A stretch of 64,000 nt of DNA, taken from Neptunitalea lumnitzerae. GTDB taxonomy: Bacteria; Bacteroidota; Bacteroidia; Flavobacteriales; Flavobacteriaceae. The position numbers and the translations under genes are program-made. The notes under the pieces were generated by a model. The model did not search any database, was not told where the DNA came from, and saw only the letters and a program-made list of their open reading frames with translations. Every line of letters begins with the position of its first letter. Position 1 is the stretch's first letter. Shown here piece after piece: positions 24,882 through 34,961 of the stretch. The stretch spans positions 1,116,001 to 1,180,000 of the forward strand of contig NZ_BRVO01000001.1 of the NCBI RefSeq assembly GCF_027924185.1. Reading direction: 5' to 3'.

Positions 24882-26672
24882 TTAAAACCCGTAAATAATA
24901 GGTATTACAAATGTAGATACTATCCAGAATAATAAATTTAAAAGTGTACCTACTTTTAAGAAGTCTTTAAACCTGTATTGTCCGGCACTATATACCATAG
25001 TGTTGGTTTGGTAGCCAATGGGTGTCATGAAACTTGCTGATGCGGCAAATGTAATAGCCATTAAAAATGGAGTGTAGCTTAAGCCTAATGTTTGTGCTGT
25101 AGCTATGGCAATTGGTGCTAATAATGCCGCTGCTGCGTTATTAGACATAATTTCGGTTAATACAGATGTGGTAAGGTAAAGACCTGAAATTACGGCTATA
25201 GGTCCCCAGCTACCCAGTTTGTTTACTAATAGGTCTGCAATGGTGTTATCTAGCCCTGTGTTTTGCATGGCGGTACCTAAGCTTAAAGCTCCTGCTAAGA
25301 GAAAAACTACTTTCCAGTTAATAGATTCGTAGGCCTCTTTCATAGATATAATTTTTAGTAGTACCATACAGATAACCCCACCAATGGCGCCTACCATAAT
25401 ATCTAGTATGTTAAAGGTGGCTAGTGCTATAATGGTAAGCACAATACCCATAACGGCGTAAAACTTCTTTTTATGAAAGTCAATCATGGCATCTTCAGAA
25501 AGCACTACAAAAGGGGCGTCTTGCTCGTTCTCTTGTCTTTTCAGTTCTTTAATAAAGTGATTCTTAACTTCTATCAGCATAACATCTCCTGCCTTTAATT
25601 GTATTTTATAAAGGTCGTCATGTCTAACTTCTTCTCTATGTTTTATAGCTAGTGGTACGGCACGGTATCTTCTTCTAAAGTCAATTTCTTTAAGTGTTTT
25701 ACCTTCAAACTCAGAATTAGAGGTAATTACTACCTCTACTAAAGAAGAGTGTTTGCCGGTTAAGTCGTCATCTCCAATTTTAATATTTGGGTCTAAAACT
25801 TTAGCACGGTCTTTTAGGCTTTTTATTTTTGCCATATCGCAACGAACCTTTAAGGTATCGTCTTGCTGTAAAACAAAATCTCCGGCAGGTAGTGTAAATT
25901 TATTGCCGTTTCTTCTAACTTCAATAATATCCATTTCAAGTTCTTTTACGAGGGTAGAAGACATAATGGGTTTATTAATAGCTTCAGAATTTTCGGTTAG
26001 TTCAATTTCGGTAATGTAGTCCCTAATACCAAACTTGTCTTGTAGGTTGGCGCTGTCTTTTCTATTGGGTAGAATTTTGGTGCCAATAAAAACCATGTAT
26101 AGTGTACCTACAACAACAAAAACCAACCCCATAGGGGCCATTTGAAACATAGATATAGATTCTAATCCTTGTTTTTCGGCTATACCGCTTACTAATATGT
26201 TGGTAGAGGTTCCTATTAAGGTGCAAGTACCGCCTAAAATAGAAGCGAATGATAAGGGAATAAGCATTTTAGATGGGCTTTGCCCGGATGAATGTGCAAT
26301 TTGTATAATAACGGGTATAAATACAGCTACTACAGGGGTGTTGTTTATAAAGGCAGAAATAATACTTATAAGTACCATCATTAAAACAATACCTAGTTTA
26401 AAGTTGTATCTAAAAATTCCTGAGAGTTTATGAGCTACGTACTGCATAGCGCCTGTTTTTAGTATGGCGGCACTAAGCACAAACATAAAGGTTACGGTAA
26501 TAGTAGCCTTATTGCTAAACCCGTCTGCGCCTTGTTGAGGAGTTATTACACCTGTTATAATTAACGAGGTCATAATAATTAACGCTACTAGATCAATAGA
26601 CACTAACTCTGTGATAAAAAGTATTAAAGCAATTATAATAACACCTATGGTTATAATAGCAGGAATGGTCAT
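24882..26672 (-). CDS. SLC13/ArsB-type permease with two TrkA-C (RCK_C) domains
   Basis: A 596-residue inner-membrane transporter. The N-terminal helices include [15 protein letters not shown] and [19 protein letters not shown], the pore motifs of the SLC13/ion-transporter superfamily. Two soluble TrkA-C-like domains follow (about 210-290 and 300-380, with [12 protein letters not shown] and GDVMLIEV). The C-terminal helices repeat the pattern ([13 protein letters not shown]). Such proteins move dicarboxylates, sulfate or other anions with Na+. Because a sulfate-consuming locus lies next door, a sulfate role is tempting but unproven; the gene is transcribed divergently from that locus. Confidence 0.85.
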   Translation of the reverse strand: MTIPAIITIGVIIIALILFITELVSIDLVALIIMTSLIITGVITPQQGADGFSNKATITVTFMFVLSAAILKTGAMQYVAHKLSGIFRYNFKLGIVLMMVLISIISAFINNTPVVAVFIPVIIQIAHSSGQSPSKMLIPLSFASILGGTCTLIGTSTNILVSGIAEKQGLESISMFQMAPMGLVFVVVGTLYMVFIGTKILPNRKDSANLQDKFGIRDYITEIELTENSEAINKPIMSSTLVKELEMDIIEVRRNGNKFTLPAGDFVLQQDDTLKVRCDMAKIKSLKDRAKVLDPNIKIGDDDLTGKHSSLVEVVITSNSEFEGKTLKEIDFRRRYRAVPLAIKHREEVRHDDLYKIQLKAGDVMLIEVKNHFIKELKRQENEQDAPFVVLSEDAMIDFHKKKFYAVMGIVLTIIALATFNILDIMVGAIGGVICMVLLKIISMKEAYESINWKVVFLLAGALSLGTAMQNTGLDNTIADLLVNKLGSWGPIAVISGLYLTTSVLTEIMSNNAAAALLAPIAIATAQTLGLSYTPFLMAITFAASASFMTPIGYQTNTMVYSAGQYRFKDFLKVGTLLNLLFWIVSTFVIPIIYGF

Positions 26673-27300
26673 AAACTAAAAATTATCGTAAATATTAGGT
26701 TAAGTCTATAAAATCGAGAATAAGAAAAATCTAAACTCAAATGTATGGAATAGTTTGTTTTCTGAGAAATTTATTTCTTTTTATGGTGGTGTAAAAATAG
26801 AAGTAAGGTGCTTGGTTAGGGTTATTAGTCAGGTGTGTTATGTTTTATTTGTGAATGGTGATAAAAATCGACAACGTGTTAGTTAATTTAGATGAAGTGT
26901 AAAGCGGGTTTTTATTTTAGGTTGCTTAACTTAAAATTAACTAATTGAATATGTATAAATTAATAAATCATAGATAAAAATGTTAGATTTGTAAAAAAGT
27001 ATACGAAAATTATTGAGGCTCGAATTTTTACTTTTTAAGTAATTATTAGTTGGAAATACAATTTTTTTATCGGTATATTTGGAAGAAAGATTTGAAAGAT
27101 TGATTTACTGCGGTACTTAAAGAGGTTATGTCTGACAATGATTTTGTTAGGTTTTAAGTTCTTCTTGTCTTGGTGTTTTTAGAAAGTTAATTTCTTCTCT
27201 TGTGTGTGATTGTCTATGTTGTTTTTTGATTTGGAGGTGGAGTTCTGTTTTTTAGAATAACGATCTTTTGGATATAAAGCTATAAAAAGTTATAAATAAT
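26673..27300. other. Long non-coding region upstream of the polysaccharide locus
   Basis: About 630 bases between the divergent permease gene and cysC, without a credible gene. It holds one good promoter candidate (27050-27081). A 9-codon frame beginning ATGTCTGACAATG (27128-27157) lies in the predicted leader; I cannot tell whether it is translated. Confidence 0.55.
27050..27081 (+). promoter_or_regulatory. Candidate promoter of the sulfation/polysaccharide locus
   Basis: TTG (27050-27052), a 21-bp spacer and the exact -7 box TATATTTG (27074-27081). It would give a leader of about 210 nt before cysC, unusually long for this genome window. Confidence 0.5.
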
Positions 27301-27894
27301 ATGGAGCATATAATTCCACATGATTATGTGGTTAGCCGAAAAGATAGAAATGATAGAAATAAGCATTCGTCTTTTGTGTTGTGGTTTACAGGTTTGTCTG
27401 GGAGCGGTAAATCTACGATAGCTAATCTAGTTGAAAAAGAGCTATTTGCTAAAGGTGTGCAGGTGTATTCTTTAGACGGAGATAATATTCGTGCCGGTAT
27501 TAATAAAGGGTTAACCTTTAGTGCTGAGGATAGAAAAGAAAACTTGAGACGAATCTCTGAAATTGCAAAATTATTTGTTGACTCTGGGTCAGTTGTAATT
27601 GCAGCTTTTGTATCTCCTTTGATAGAGGATAGGGCGTTAATAGCTGATATTATTGGAGCTGATGATTTTGTAGAAATTTATGTAAATACATCTCTAGAAG
27701 AATGTGAGCGACGCGATGTGAAAGGTCTTTATAAAAAGGCTAGAGCAGGCGAAATTAAAAACTTTACTGGGATTTCGGCTCCTTATGAAGCTCCTGTAAA
27801 TCCTTTCTTAGAAATTAAAACGGAAGAATGTTCTGTTTCTGAAGCTGTTCAGGACGTTTTAGCCAATATAAATCAAAAATTAGCATTGAAGTAA
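27301..27894 (+). CDS. cysC: Adenylyl-sulfate (APS) kinase CysC
   Basis: Phosphorylates APS to PAPS, the universal sulfate donor. The 197 residues show Walker A GLSGSGKST (31-39), DGDNIR (59-64), the ENLRRI helix (80-85) and CERRDVKGLYKKARAGEIKNF in the C-terminal part, all typical of APS kinase. First gene of the locus, 2 nt before cysD. With CysD and CysN it converts sulfate to PAPS. No PAPS reductase or sulfite reductase lies in the locus, so the product is probably used by the sulfotransferases downstream. Confidence 0.96.
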   Translation: MEHIIPHDYVVSRKDRNDRNKHSSFVLWFTGLSGSGKSTIANLVEKELFAKGVQVYSLDGDNIRAGINKGLTFSAEDRKENLRRISEIAKLFVDSGSVVIAAFVSPLIEDRALIADIIGADDFVEIYVNTSLEECERRDVKGLYKKARAGEIKNFTGISAPYEAPVNPFLEIKTEECSVSEAVQDVLANINQKLALK

Positions 27895-27896
27895 TT

Positions 27897-28802
27897 ATGA
27901 GTAAGTACTATTTAAATTATTTAGATGAATTAGAGTCTGAGGCAATCTATGTGCTTAGAGAAGTTTGGGCTCAATTTCAAAATCCTGTAATCTTATTTTC
28001 AGGAGGGAAAGATTCTATTGTTGTTACCCACTTAGCAAGAAAGGCTTTTTATCCTTCTAAGATTCCTTTCTCTCTAATGCACGTAGATACGGGGCATAAT
28101 TTTCCTGAAACAATTAAGTTTAGAGATGATTTGGTGAAAGAATTAGGTGCTAATTTATTGGTTGGTTCTGTTCAAGAGTCTATTGATCAAGGTAGGGTAG
28201 CCGAGGAAAAAGGTAAAAACGCTACGCGTAATGCGTTGCAAATTACTACCTTATTAGATGCTATAGAATCTAATAAAGTAGATTGTGCTATAGGTGGAGG
28301 TAGAAGAGATGAAGAGAAGGCTAGAGCAAAAGAGCGTTTCTTTTCGCATAGAGATGAGTTTGGACAGTGGGATCCTAAAAATCAACGTCCAGAATTATGG
28401 AACTTATTTAATGGAAAATATTTTCAGGGAGAACACTTAAGAGCTTTCCCAATTAGTAACTGGACAGAAATGGATGTTTGGAATTATATTTTAAGAGAAA
28501 ATATAGCTATTCCATCATTATATATAGCGCATGAGCGTGAAGTTGTTTGGAGAGGTGGTACATGGATACCGAATTCTGAATTTTTAGTTTTAGAAGACCA
28601 TGAGGAAGTGGTGACTAAGAAAATTAGATTTAGAACTTTAGGTGATATTACAATTACCGGAGGTATTGAATCTGATGCCGATACGCTTGAGAAAATTGTA
28701 GACGAAGTTTCTACAATGCGTCAAACAGAAAGAGGAAACCGAAGTGATGATAAACGTTCGGAATCTGCAATGGAAGATAGAAAACGTCAGGGGTACTTCT
28801 AA
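27897..28802 (+). CDS. cysD: Sulfate adenylyltransferase subunit 2, CysD
   Basis: Catalytic ATP sulfurylase subunit making APS from sulfate and ATP together with the GTPase CysN. The 301 residues carry the PP-loop SGGKDS (35-40), the RRDEEKARAKER segment and the conserved C-terminus ending KRQGYF. Length matches the family (about 302). It lies 2 nt after cysC and 40 nt before cysN. Confidence 0.97.
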   Translation: MSKYYLNYLDELESEAIYVLREVWAQFQNPVILFSGGKDSIVVTHLARKAFYPSKIPFSLMHVDTGHNFPETIKFRDDLVKELGANLLVGSVQESIDQGRVAEEKGKNATRNALQITTLLDAIESNKVDCAIGGGRRDEEKARAKERFFSHRDEFGQWDPKNQRPELWNLFNGKYFQGEHLRAFPISNWTEMDVWNYILRENIAIPSLYIAHEREVVWRGGTWIPNSEFLVLEDHEEVVTKKIRFRTLGDITITGGIESDADTLEKIVDEVSTMRQTERGNRSDDKRSESAMEDRKRQGYF

Positions 28803-28842
28803 ACTAACTAATTAAACAATTTTAAAATAAGAGTTCATAGCT

Positions 28843-30096
28843 ATGATAGATAATAATCAATTACTTCGTTTTACAACAGCTGGTAGTGTAGATGATGGTA
28901 AAAGTACCTTAATAGGAAGGTTGTTGTACGATTCAAAATCAATTTTTGAAGATCAATTAGAGTCTATAGAAAATACAAGTAAGCAAAAAGGGCATGAAGG
29001 TGTAGACCTTGCGTTGTTTACTGATGGTTTAAGAGATGAAAGAGAGCAGGGGATTACTATTGACGTTGCTTATAGATATTTTACCACTCCTAAGCGTAAA
29101 TTTATTATTGCTGATACACCTGGTCATATCCAGTATACAAGAAATATGGTAACAGGTGCTTCTACAGCAAATGCTGCTATAATTTTAGTAGACGCAAGAC
29201 ATGGGGTTATAGAGCAAACTAGACGCCATGCATTTATTGCTTCTTTATTACAAATACCACACATTATTGTGTGTATTAATAAAATGGATTTGGTAGACTT
29301 TAAAGAAGAGGCTTACCAAAATGTGATTGCTCAGTTTGAAGCATTTTCAGCTAAGTTATTAGTGAAAGATGTTCATTTTATTCCTATTAGCGCTTTAATG
29401 GGAGATAACGTGGTAAATAGATCTGAGAATATGGATTGGTACCAAGGTGCTCCGTTGTTACATACGTTGGAAACTATGCATATTAGTAGTGATATTAATA
29501 AAGTAGATGCTAGATTCCCGGTTCAAACGGTTTTAAGACCTCAAAGAGAAGGTTTTATTGATTACCGAGGTTATGCAGGTAGAGTAGCAAGTGGTGTTTT
29601 TAGACCAGGTGATGAAGTAACTGTGTTGCCTTCTGGATTTACATCAAAAATTGCTTCTATTGATACTTATGGTGGTGCGCTAGAGGAAGCTTTTGCTCCT
29701 ATGTCGGTTTCTATTACTTTAGAAGATGATATTGATATTAGTAGAGGTGATATGTTGGTAAGGTCTAATAATAAACCAGAAGTAACTCAAGATGTTGAAG
29801 TGATGCTTTGTTGGTTGAATAGTAGCCCGGCAAAAGATAGAGCAAAATATACTATCAGACATACTTCTAATGACCAGAAAGCCATTGTTAAAGAGATTAT
29901 TTATAAAATAGATATAAATACCTTAGAACGATTAGAGGATGATAAAACTATGAGTATGAATGATATATGTAAAGTGAAGTTGCGTACAACAAAACCTTTA
30001 TGTGTAGATGCTTACAGAGATAATCGTATTACAGGTAGTATTATTTTGGTTGATGATGCAACAAATGAAACGGTTGCAGCAGGTATGATTGTTTAA
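28843..30096 (+). CDS. cysN: Sulfate adenylyltransferase subunit 1, CysN
   Basis: GTPase subunit that drives APS formation by CysD. The 417 residues have the EF-Tu-like G domain: GSVDDGKST (G1), GITIDVAYRYF (G2), DTPGH (G3) and NKMD (G4), followed by two beta-barrel domains (TVLRPQREGFIDYRGYAGRV). It is shorter than the roughly 475 residues of E. coli CysN and has no fused APS kinase, which fits the separate cysC upstream. Confidence 0.97.
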   Translation: MIDNNQLLRFTTAGSVDDGKSTLIGRLLYDSKSIFEDQLESIENTSKQKGHEGVDLALFTDGLRDEREQGITIDVAYRYFTTPKRKFIIADTPGHIQYTRNMVTGASTANAAIILVDARHGVIEQTRRHAFIASLLQIPHIIVCINKMDLVDFKEEAYQNVIAQFEAFSAKLLVKDVHFIPISALMGDNVVNRSENMDWYQGAPLLHTLETMHISSDINKVDARFPVQTVLRPQREGFIDYRGYAGRVASGVFRPGDEVTVLPSGFTSKIASIDTYGGALEEAFAPMSVSITLEDDIDISRGDMLVRSNNKPEVTQDVEVMLCWLNSSPAKDRAKYTIRHTSNDQKAIVKEIIYKIDINTLERLEDDKTMSMNDICKVKLRTTKPLCVDAYRDNRITGSIILVDDATNETVAAGMIV

Positions 30097-30113
30097 TTTT
30101 ATAAAAAACCAAA

Positions 30114-30917
30114 ATGATTACATCATTATTATTAAAAGCTATTAAGGCAAGTATAGTTGCCGGAGAAAAAATCATGTATATATATGATAATGAAGATTTT
30201 GAAGTAGATTTTAAATCTGATGATTCTCCGTTAACAAAAGCAGATCTTGCTTCGCACAATGAAATTGTTGCAATACTTGAAAATACCGATATACCAGTAT
30301 TGTCAGAGGAAGGTAAAAATATACCTTACGCTGATAGAAAAGGTTGGGAACAATTATGGATTGTAGACCCTATAGATGGTACAAAGGAGTTTATTAAAAA
30401 GAATGGCGAGTTTACTGTAAATATTGCTTTAATTGAAAATCAAAAGGCTGTTTTAGGTGTTATTTATGTACCGGTCCTTAAAGAATTGTATTTCTCTTCG
30501 GTGGAACATGGTGCTTTTAAATGCTATGATGTAACAGCATTTGATAAAGAGTCTTTAGAAGATTGGATAGCGGCCTCAGATAAGTTGCCAGTAGATAAGG
30601 GTAGAACTAAATTTACAGTGGTTGCAAGTAGGTCACATTTGTCTCCGGAGACAGAAGCTTTTATTGAAGATTTGAAAAAAGAGCATGGAGAGATAGATAC
30701 CATTTCTAAGGGTAGTTCTTTAAAGTTGTGTATGGTTGCTGAGGGAGAAGCTGATTGCTATCCTAGGTTTGCTCCAACAATGGAGTGGGATACAGCTGCT
30801 GGTCAGGCAATTTGTGAACATGCAGGTTTTGAGGTTATTGACTACAAAACCCAAAAGCCAATGCTTTATAATAGAGAAGAACTTTTGAATAATTGGTTTT
30901 TGGTAAAAAATAAATAA
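30114..30917 (+). CDS. cysQ: 3'(2'),5'-bisphosphate nucleotidase CysQ
   Basis: Hydrolyses PAP, the by-product of sulfotransferases, to AMP. The 267 residues show the Li+-sensitive phosphatase motifs: SEEGK (metal Glu pair), [20 protein letters not shown] (catalytic metal site) and [12 protein letters not shown] in the C-terminal half. PAP inhibits sulfotransferases, so its presence right after cysCDN supports a PAPS cycle feeding sulfate transfer. It starts 17 nt after cysN and is followed 10 nt later by ugd. Confidence 0.95.
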   Translation: MITSLLLKAIKASIVAGEKIMYIYDNEDFEVDFKSDDSPLTKADLASHNEIVAILENTDIPVLSEEGKNIPYADRKGWEQLWIVDPIDGTKEFIKKNGEFTVNIALIENQKAVLGVIYVPVLKELYFSSVEHGAFKCYDVTAFDKESLEDWIAASDKLPVDKGRTKFTVVASRSHLSPETEAFIEDLKKEHGEIDTISKGSSLKLCMVAEGEADCYPRFAPTMEWDTAAGQAICEHAGFEVIDYKTQKPMLYNREELLNNWFLVKNK

Positions 30918-30927
30918 ACATTACAAA

Positions 30928-32319
30928 ATGATAAATAAAATCTGTTGTATTGGGGCTGGTTATGTAGGAGGTCCTACTATGGCTGTAATTGCACAAAAAT
31001 GTCCTGAGATTCAAGTTACAGTCGTTGATATAAATGAAACAAGAATTGCACGTTGGAACGATGAGGATGTTAATAATATACCAATATATGAGCCTGGCTT
31101 AGTAGATGTTGTGCGTGAGACTCGAGGAAGAAATTTATTTTTTTCAACAGAAGTAGATAAGGCTATAGAAGAAGCTGAAATGATTTTTATTTCGGTTAAC
31201 ACTCCTACAAAAACGTATGGTGTAGGAAAAGGTATGGCTGCAGATCTTAAGTATATTGAATTATGTGCTAGACAGATTGCACGTGTTGCAAAAACGGATA
31301 AGATAGTTGTTGAAAAATCAACACTACCGGTTAGAACCGCAAGAGCAATAAAAGACATATTAGATAATACTGGTAATGGTGTAAAATACCAAATACTTTC
31401 AAACCCTGAATTTTTAGCTGAGGGAACTGCTGTAGAAGATTTACATGCGCCTGATAGGGTTTTAATTGGAGGGGATACGCAAACGGAAGAAGGTAGAAAT
31501 GCTATGCAGGCATTGGTTGATGTGTATGCTCATTGGGTTCCGAAGGGACAAATTTTAACCACTAATGTATGGTCTTCTGAGCTTTCAAAATTAACCGCTA
31601 ATGCGTTTTTAGCACAACGTGTTTCTTCTATTAATTCATTATCTGAATTATGTGAAGTTACGGAAGCTGATGTAGATGAAGTTGCTAAAGCTATTGGTAT
31701 GGATTCTAGAATTGGTCCTAAGTTTTTAAAATCTTCTGTTGGTTTTGGTGGGTCTTGTTTTCAAAAGGATATACTAAATCTAGTTTATATAGCAAAATCT
31801 TATGGGTTAGATGAAGTGGCAGATTATTGGGAGCAGGTAATTATTATGAATGATCACCAAAAAGCAAGGTTTGCTTCTAAATTAATTAGTACTCTTTATA
31901 ATACTGTTTCTGGAAAGAAAATTGCCTTTTTAGGATGGGCATTTAAAAAGGATACTAATGACACAAGAGAGTCGGCTGCTATATATGTTGCAGATATCTT
32001 ATTATCTGAGCAAGCTAAGCTTTCTGTTTATGATCCTAAAGTACAGGAACACCAAATTTATTTTGATTTGGACTACTTAGCAACAAGATCGGAAGAAGAA
32101 AATAAAAATGGAGTGACGGTAACTAATGATCCTTATGAAAGTTGTAAAGATGCTCATGCAATTGCTGTATTAACTGAATGGGATGAATTTAAAGACCTTG
32201 ATTGGCAACGTATTTATGATAATATGTTGAAACCTGCTTTTGTTTTTGATGGTCGTCGTTTATTAGATGGAGATCAATTAAAAAATATTGGGTTTTCTTA
32301 TCATACTATAGGAAAATAA
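30928..32319 (+). CDS. ugd: UDP-glucose 6-dehydrogenase, long (animal-type) form
   Basis: Oxidises UDP-glucose to UDP-glucuronate with two NAD+. The 463 residues show the Rossmann start [16 protein letters not shown] (5-20), [10 protein letters not shown] (129-138), [10 protein letters not shown] (159-168) and the catalytic loop [11 protein letters not shown] with Cys277. The length and the motifs [21 protein letters not shown] (in parts) match the animal-type UGDH rather than the short E. coli Ugd (about 388). It supplies the substrate for the epimerase at 40.2 kb and the UDP-xylose synthase at 55.9 kb. Confidence 0.94.
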   Translation: MINKICCIGAGYVGGPTMAVIAQKCPEIQVTVVDINETRIARWNDEDVNNIPIYEPGLVDVVRETRGRNLFFSTEVDKAIEEAEMIFISVNTPTKTYGVGKGMAADLKYIELCARQIARVAKTDKIVVEKSTLPVRTARAIKDILDNTGNGVKYQILSNPEFLAEGTAVEDLHAPDRVLIGGDTQTEEGRNAMQALVDVYAHWVPKGQILTTNVWSSELSKLTANAFLAQRVSSINSLSELCEVTEADVDEVAKAIGMDSRIGPKFLKSSVGFGGSCFQKDILNLVYIAKSYGLDEVADYWEQVIIMNDHQKARFASKLISTLYNTVSGKKIAFLGWAFKKDTNDTRESAAIYVADILLSEQAKLSVYDPKVQEHQIYFDLDYLATRSEEENKNGVTVTNDPYESCKDAHAIAVLTEWDEFKDLDWQRIYDNMLKPAFVFDGRRLLDGDQLKNIGFSYHTIGK

Positions 32320-32524
32320 GAAACAAAGATATTCTGTTAAAAACTAGTTTACTAGTAGCTATAATAGAAACGTTTGTATAGATGATGAAATGTGTTTTAG
32401 GTATTCCTAACATGTTTGGAAGATGATTTTAGGTGAGTATAAATGTTTTCAAGTAAGTAGAGATGCCCTCTTGGGGTAACTAGTATAACTGAGTCAATAT
32501 TGTTAAAATAATATATAATCAGCT

Positions 32525-33475
32525 ATGGAGAAAACTTCCAAAATTTATGTGGCCGGACACCGTGGAATGGTAGGGAGTGCTATTTGGAGAGCCTTAGAAA
32601 GTAAAGGGTATACAAACCTATTAGGACAAACAAGTAAAGATTTAGATCTTAGAAATCAACAAGCGGTACTAGATTTTATATCTAAAGAAAAACCAGATGT
32701 AATTATTGATGCGGCTGCACGTGTTGGAGGAATTTTAGCTAATAATGATTATCCATTTCAATTTATAATGGAGAATATGCAAATTCAGAACAACCTAATA
32801 GATGCAGCACATAAATTAGATGTTAAGAAGTTTATCTTTTTAGGAAGTTCATGTATTTATCCAAAATTTGCACCACAACCTTTGAAAGAGGAATATTTGT
32901 TAACGGATTCATTAGAGCCTACTAACGAGTGGTATGCAATAGCTAAAATTACTGGTGTAAAAGCCTGCCAAGCAATAAGAAAACAGTTTGGTAAAGATTT
33001 TGTGAGTCTTATGCCTACCAATTTATACGGTACCCATGATAATTTTGATTTAAAAACATCTCATGTGTTACCAGCCATGATTCGCAAATTTCACGAAGCT
33101 AAAGAAAATGGTAATACGCCCGTTACTTTATGGGGTAGTGGAACCCCAATGAGAGAGTTTTTATTTGTAGATGATATGGCTGAAGGTGTTGTTTTTGCTT
33201 TGGAAAATACCTTGCCAGAATATTTGTACAATGTAGGAACAGGTATTGATATTACTATTAAAGAGTTAGCTGAAACTATTCAGGAAAAAGTAGGGCATAC
33301 AGGTGAAATTATTTGGGATAGTTCTAAGCCAGATGGTACACCAAGAAAATTAATGGATGTTTCTAAAATGAATAATGTAGGATGGAAGCATAAAGTTGAT
33401 TTAGAAGAAGGAATTGAATTGACTTATAATTGGTTTTTAGCCAATCAGAACGACTTTAAAGAAGTAAAACTATAA
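32525..33475 (+). CDS. fcl: GDP-L-fucose synthase
   Basis: Epimerises and reduces GDP-4-keto-6-deoxymannose to GDP-L-fucose with NADPH. The 316 residues show the short-chain fold: VAGHRGMVGSAIWR (9-22), LGSSCIYPKFAPQP (catalytic Ser) and YAIAKITG (Tyr-x3-Lys). NEWYAIAK and FLFVDDMAEG are family hallmarks. A 205-nt gap with no clear terminator or consensus promoter separates it from ugd. gmd, the preceding step of the pathway, lies 34 nt downstream. Confidence 0.95.
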   Translation: MEKTSKIYVAGHRGMVGSAIWRALESKGYTNLLGQTSKDLDLRNQQAVLDFISKEKPDVIIDAAARVGGILANNDYPFQFIMENMQIQNNLIDAAHKLDVKKFIFLGSSCIYPKFAPQPLKEEYLLTDSLEPTNEWYAIAKITGVKACQAIRKQFGKDFVSLMPTNLYGTHDNFDLKTSHVLPAMIRKFHEAKENGNTPVTLWGSGTPMREFLFVDDMAEGVVFALENTLPEYLYNVGTGIDITIKELAETIQEKVGHTGEIIWDSSKPDGTPRKLMDVSKMNNVGWKHKVDLEEGIELTYNWFLANQNDFKEVKL

Positions 33476-33509
33476 CGAATTAAGAATTTTTTAAACTCAA
33501 TATTTTAAC

Positions 33510-34637
33510 ATGAAGGTTGCATTAATCACAGGAATTACAGGACAGGACGGTTCTTATTTAGCCGAGTTATTATTAGAAAAGGGCTATATGGTGCATGGTA
33601 TAAAGAGAAGATCTTCTCTATTTAATACTGATAGAATTGATCATTTATATCAAGATCCACACGATCCAAATCAAAGGTTAAAATTGCATTATGGAGATTT
33701 AACTGATTCTATGAATCTAACACGTATCATTCAGGAAACGCAACCAGATGAGATTTATAACCTTGGTGCAATGTCGCATGTTAAAGTTTCTTTTGATTCG
33801 CCTGAGTATGTTGGTAATGTAGATGGATTAGGTACATTAAGAATATTAGAAGCAGTTAGATTATTAGGTTTAGAAAAGAAAACGAGAATTTATCAAGCGT
33901 CTACTTCTGAATTATATGGAGGTTTGCCAGAAAATAAAAATGAAAGAGGTTTTTACGATGAGACTTGTCCGTTTTATCCTCGTTCACCATATGGTGTTGC
34001 AAAAATTTATGGTTTCTGGATAACTAAAAATTACCGTGAAGCTTATGATATGTATGCTTGTAATGGTATTTTATTTAATCACGAATCGCCAAGAAGAGGA
34101 GAGACTTTTGTAACAAGAAAAATTACACGTGCTGTTGCAAAAATAGCATTAGGGCTACAAGATAAAATTTATTTAGGAAACCTTGAAGCGCAACGTGACT
34201 GGGGGCATGCTAAGGATTATGTACGTATGATGTGGATGATTTTACAAGCTGAAAAAGCTCAGGATTGGGTTATTGCTACTGGGGTAACAACTACAGTACG
34301 TGACTTTGTACGTATGGCTTTCTTAGAAGTTGGTATTGAGTTAGAGTTTAAAGGCGAAGGTGTAGATGAAAAGGCATACGTTACTGCATGTAATAATAAA
34401 GATTACCAAGTAGAAATAGGGAAAGAGGTACTTTCTGTAGACCCTTCATATTTCCGTCCTACAGAGGTAGATCTTTTATTAGGAGATCCTACAAAAGCAA
34501 AAGAGCAATTAGGATGGGTGCCTGAGTACGATTTAAAAGGGTTAGTTAAAGATATGATGGAAGGCGATATAAAATTAATGAAACGTGATGTTGATTTATT
34601 GAAAGCTGGACATGAAATTTTGAAACAAGTAGAATAG
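33510..34637 (+). CDS. gmd: GDP-mannose 4,6-dehydratase
   Basis: First committed step of GDP-L-fucose synthesis. The 375 residues begin [20 protein letters not shown] (nucleotide-binding Gly motif) and carry GIKRRSS, the catalytic [10 protein letters not shown] (Thr/Ser-Glu) and [13 protein letters not shown] (Tyr-x3-Lys), then [16 protein letters not shown], all characteristic of Gmd. With fcl it makes the donor for the GT10 and GT11-like fucosyltransferases further on. A 325-nt gap follows. Confidence 0.97.
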   Translation: MKVALITGITGQDGSYLAELLLEKGYMVHGIKRRSSLFNTDRIDHLYQDPHDPNQRLKLHYGDLTDSMNLTRIIQETQPDEIYNLGAMSHVKVSFDSPEYVGNVDGLGTLRILEAVRLLGLEKKTRIYQASTSELYGGLPENKNERGFYDETCPFYPRSPYGVAKIYGFWITKNYREAYDMYACNGILFNHESPRRGETFVTRKITRAVAKIALGLQDKIYLGNLEAQRDWGHAKDYVRMMWMILQAEKAQDWVIATGVTTTVRDFVRMAFLEVGIELEFKGEGVDEKAYVTACNNKDYQVEIGKEVLSVDPSYFRPTEVDLLLGDPTKAKEQLGWVPEYDLKGLVKDMMEGDIKLMKRDVDLLKAGHEILKQVE

Positions 34638-34961
34638 TATACTGTATTCTATTTGTTAGATAAGATTTTAATAAGTGACAACATAAGTTAAAATTAAATG
34701 ATTCATCTGTTTTAGATAGAATAATTGAATTTAAAAGAATTTATGCTGTCACTTATTAAGTTTTCTAGCTAAGGAGTTGTTAGGTGGATTTACGTGAAAA
34801 GAAAGTTTTTTGTATCATTCTTTTTACATTGAAAGTAACGCAACAAGTTATTTTTAAGTGTCTCCATCTTAACAAATTTCACGAGTAACGAGGTTGTTGG
34901 TTTAGGTTTGCCTGTATTTGATAGGCTAAAATTCTAACCGTTATTATAATTAATATTCTTA
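34638..34961. other. Gap in the polysaccharide locus with a 13-bp inverted repeat
   Basis: No coding frame is credible here. The visible structure is a perfect 13-bp inverted repeat, TTAATAAGTGACA (34668-34680) and TGTCACTTATTAA (34747-34759), with a 66-base interior. No T run follows, so it is not a standard terminator. It could be an RNA structure, a protein site pair, or ends of a small decayed element. Confidence 0.5.
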
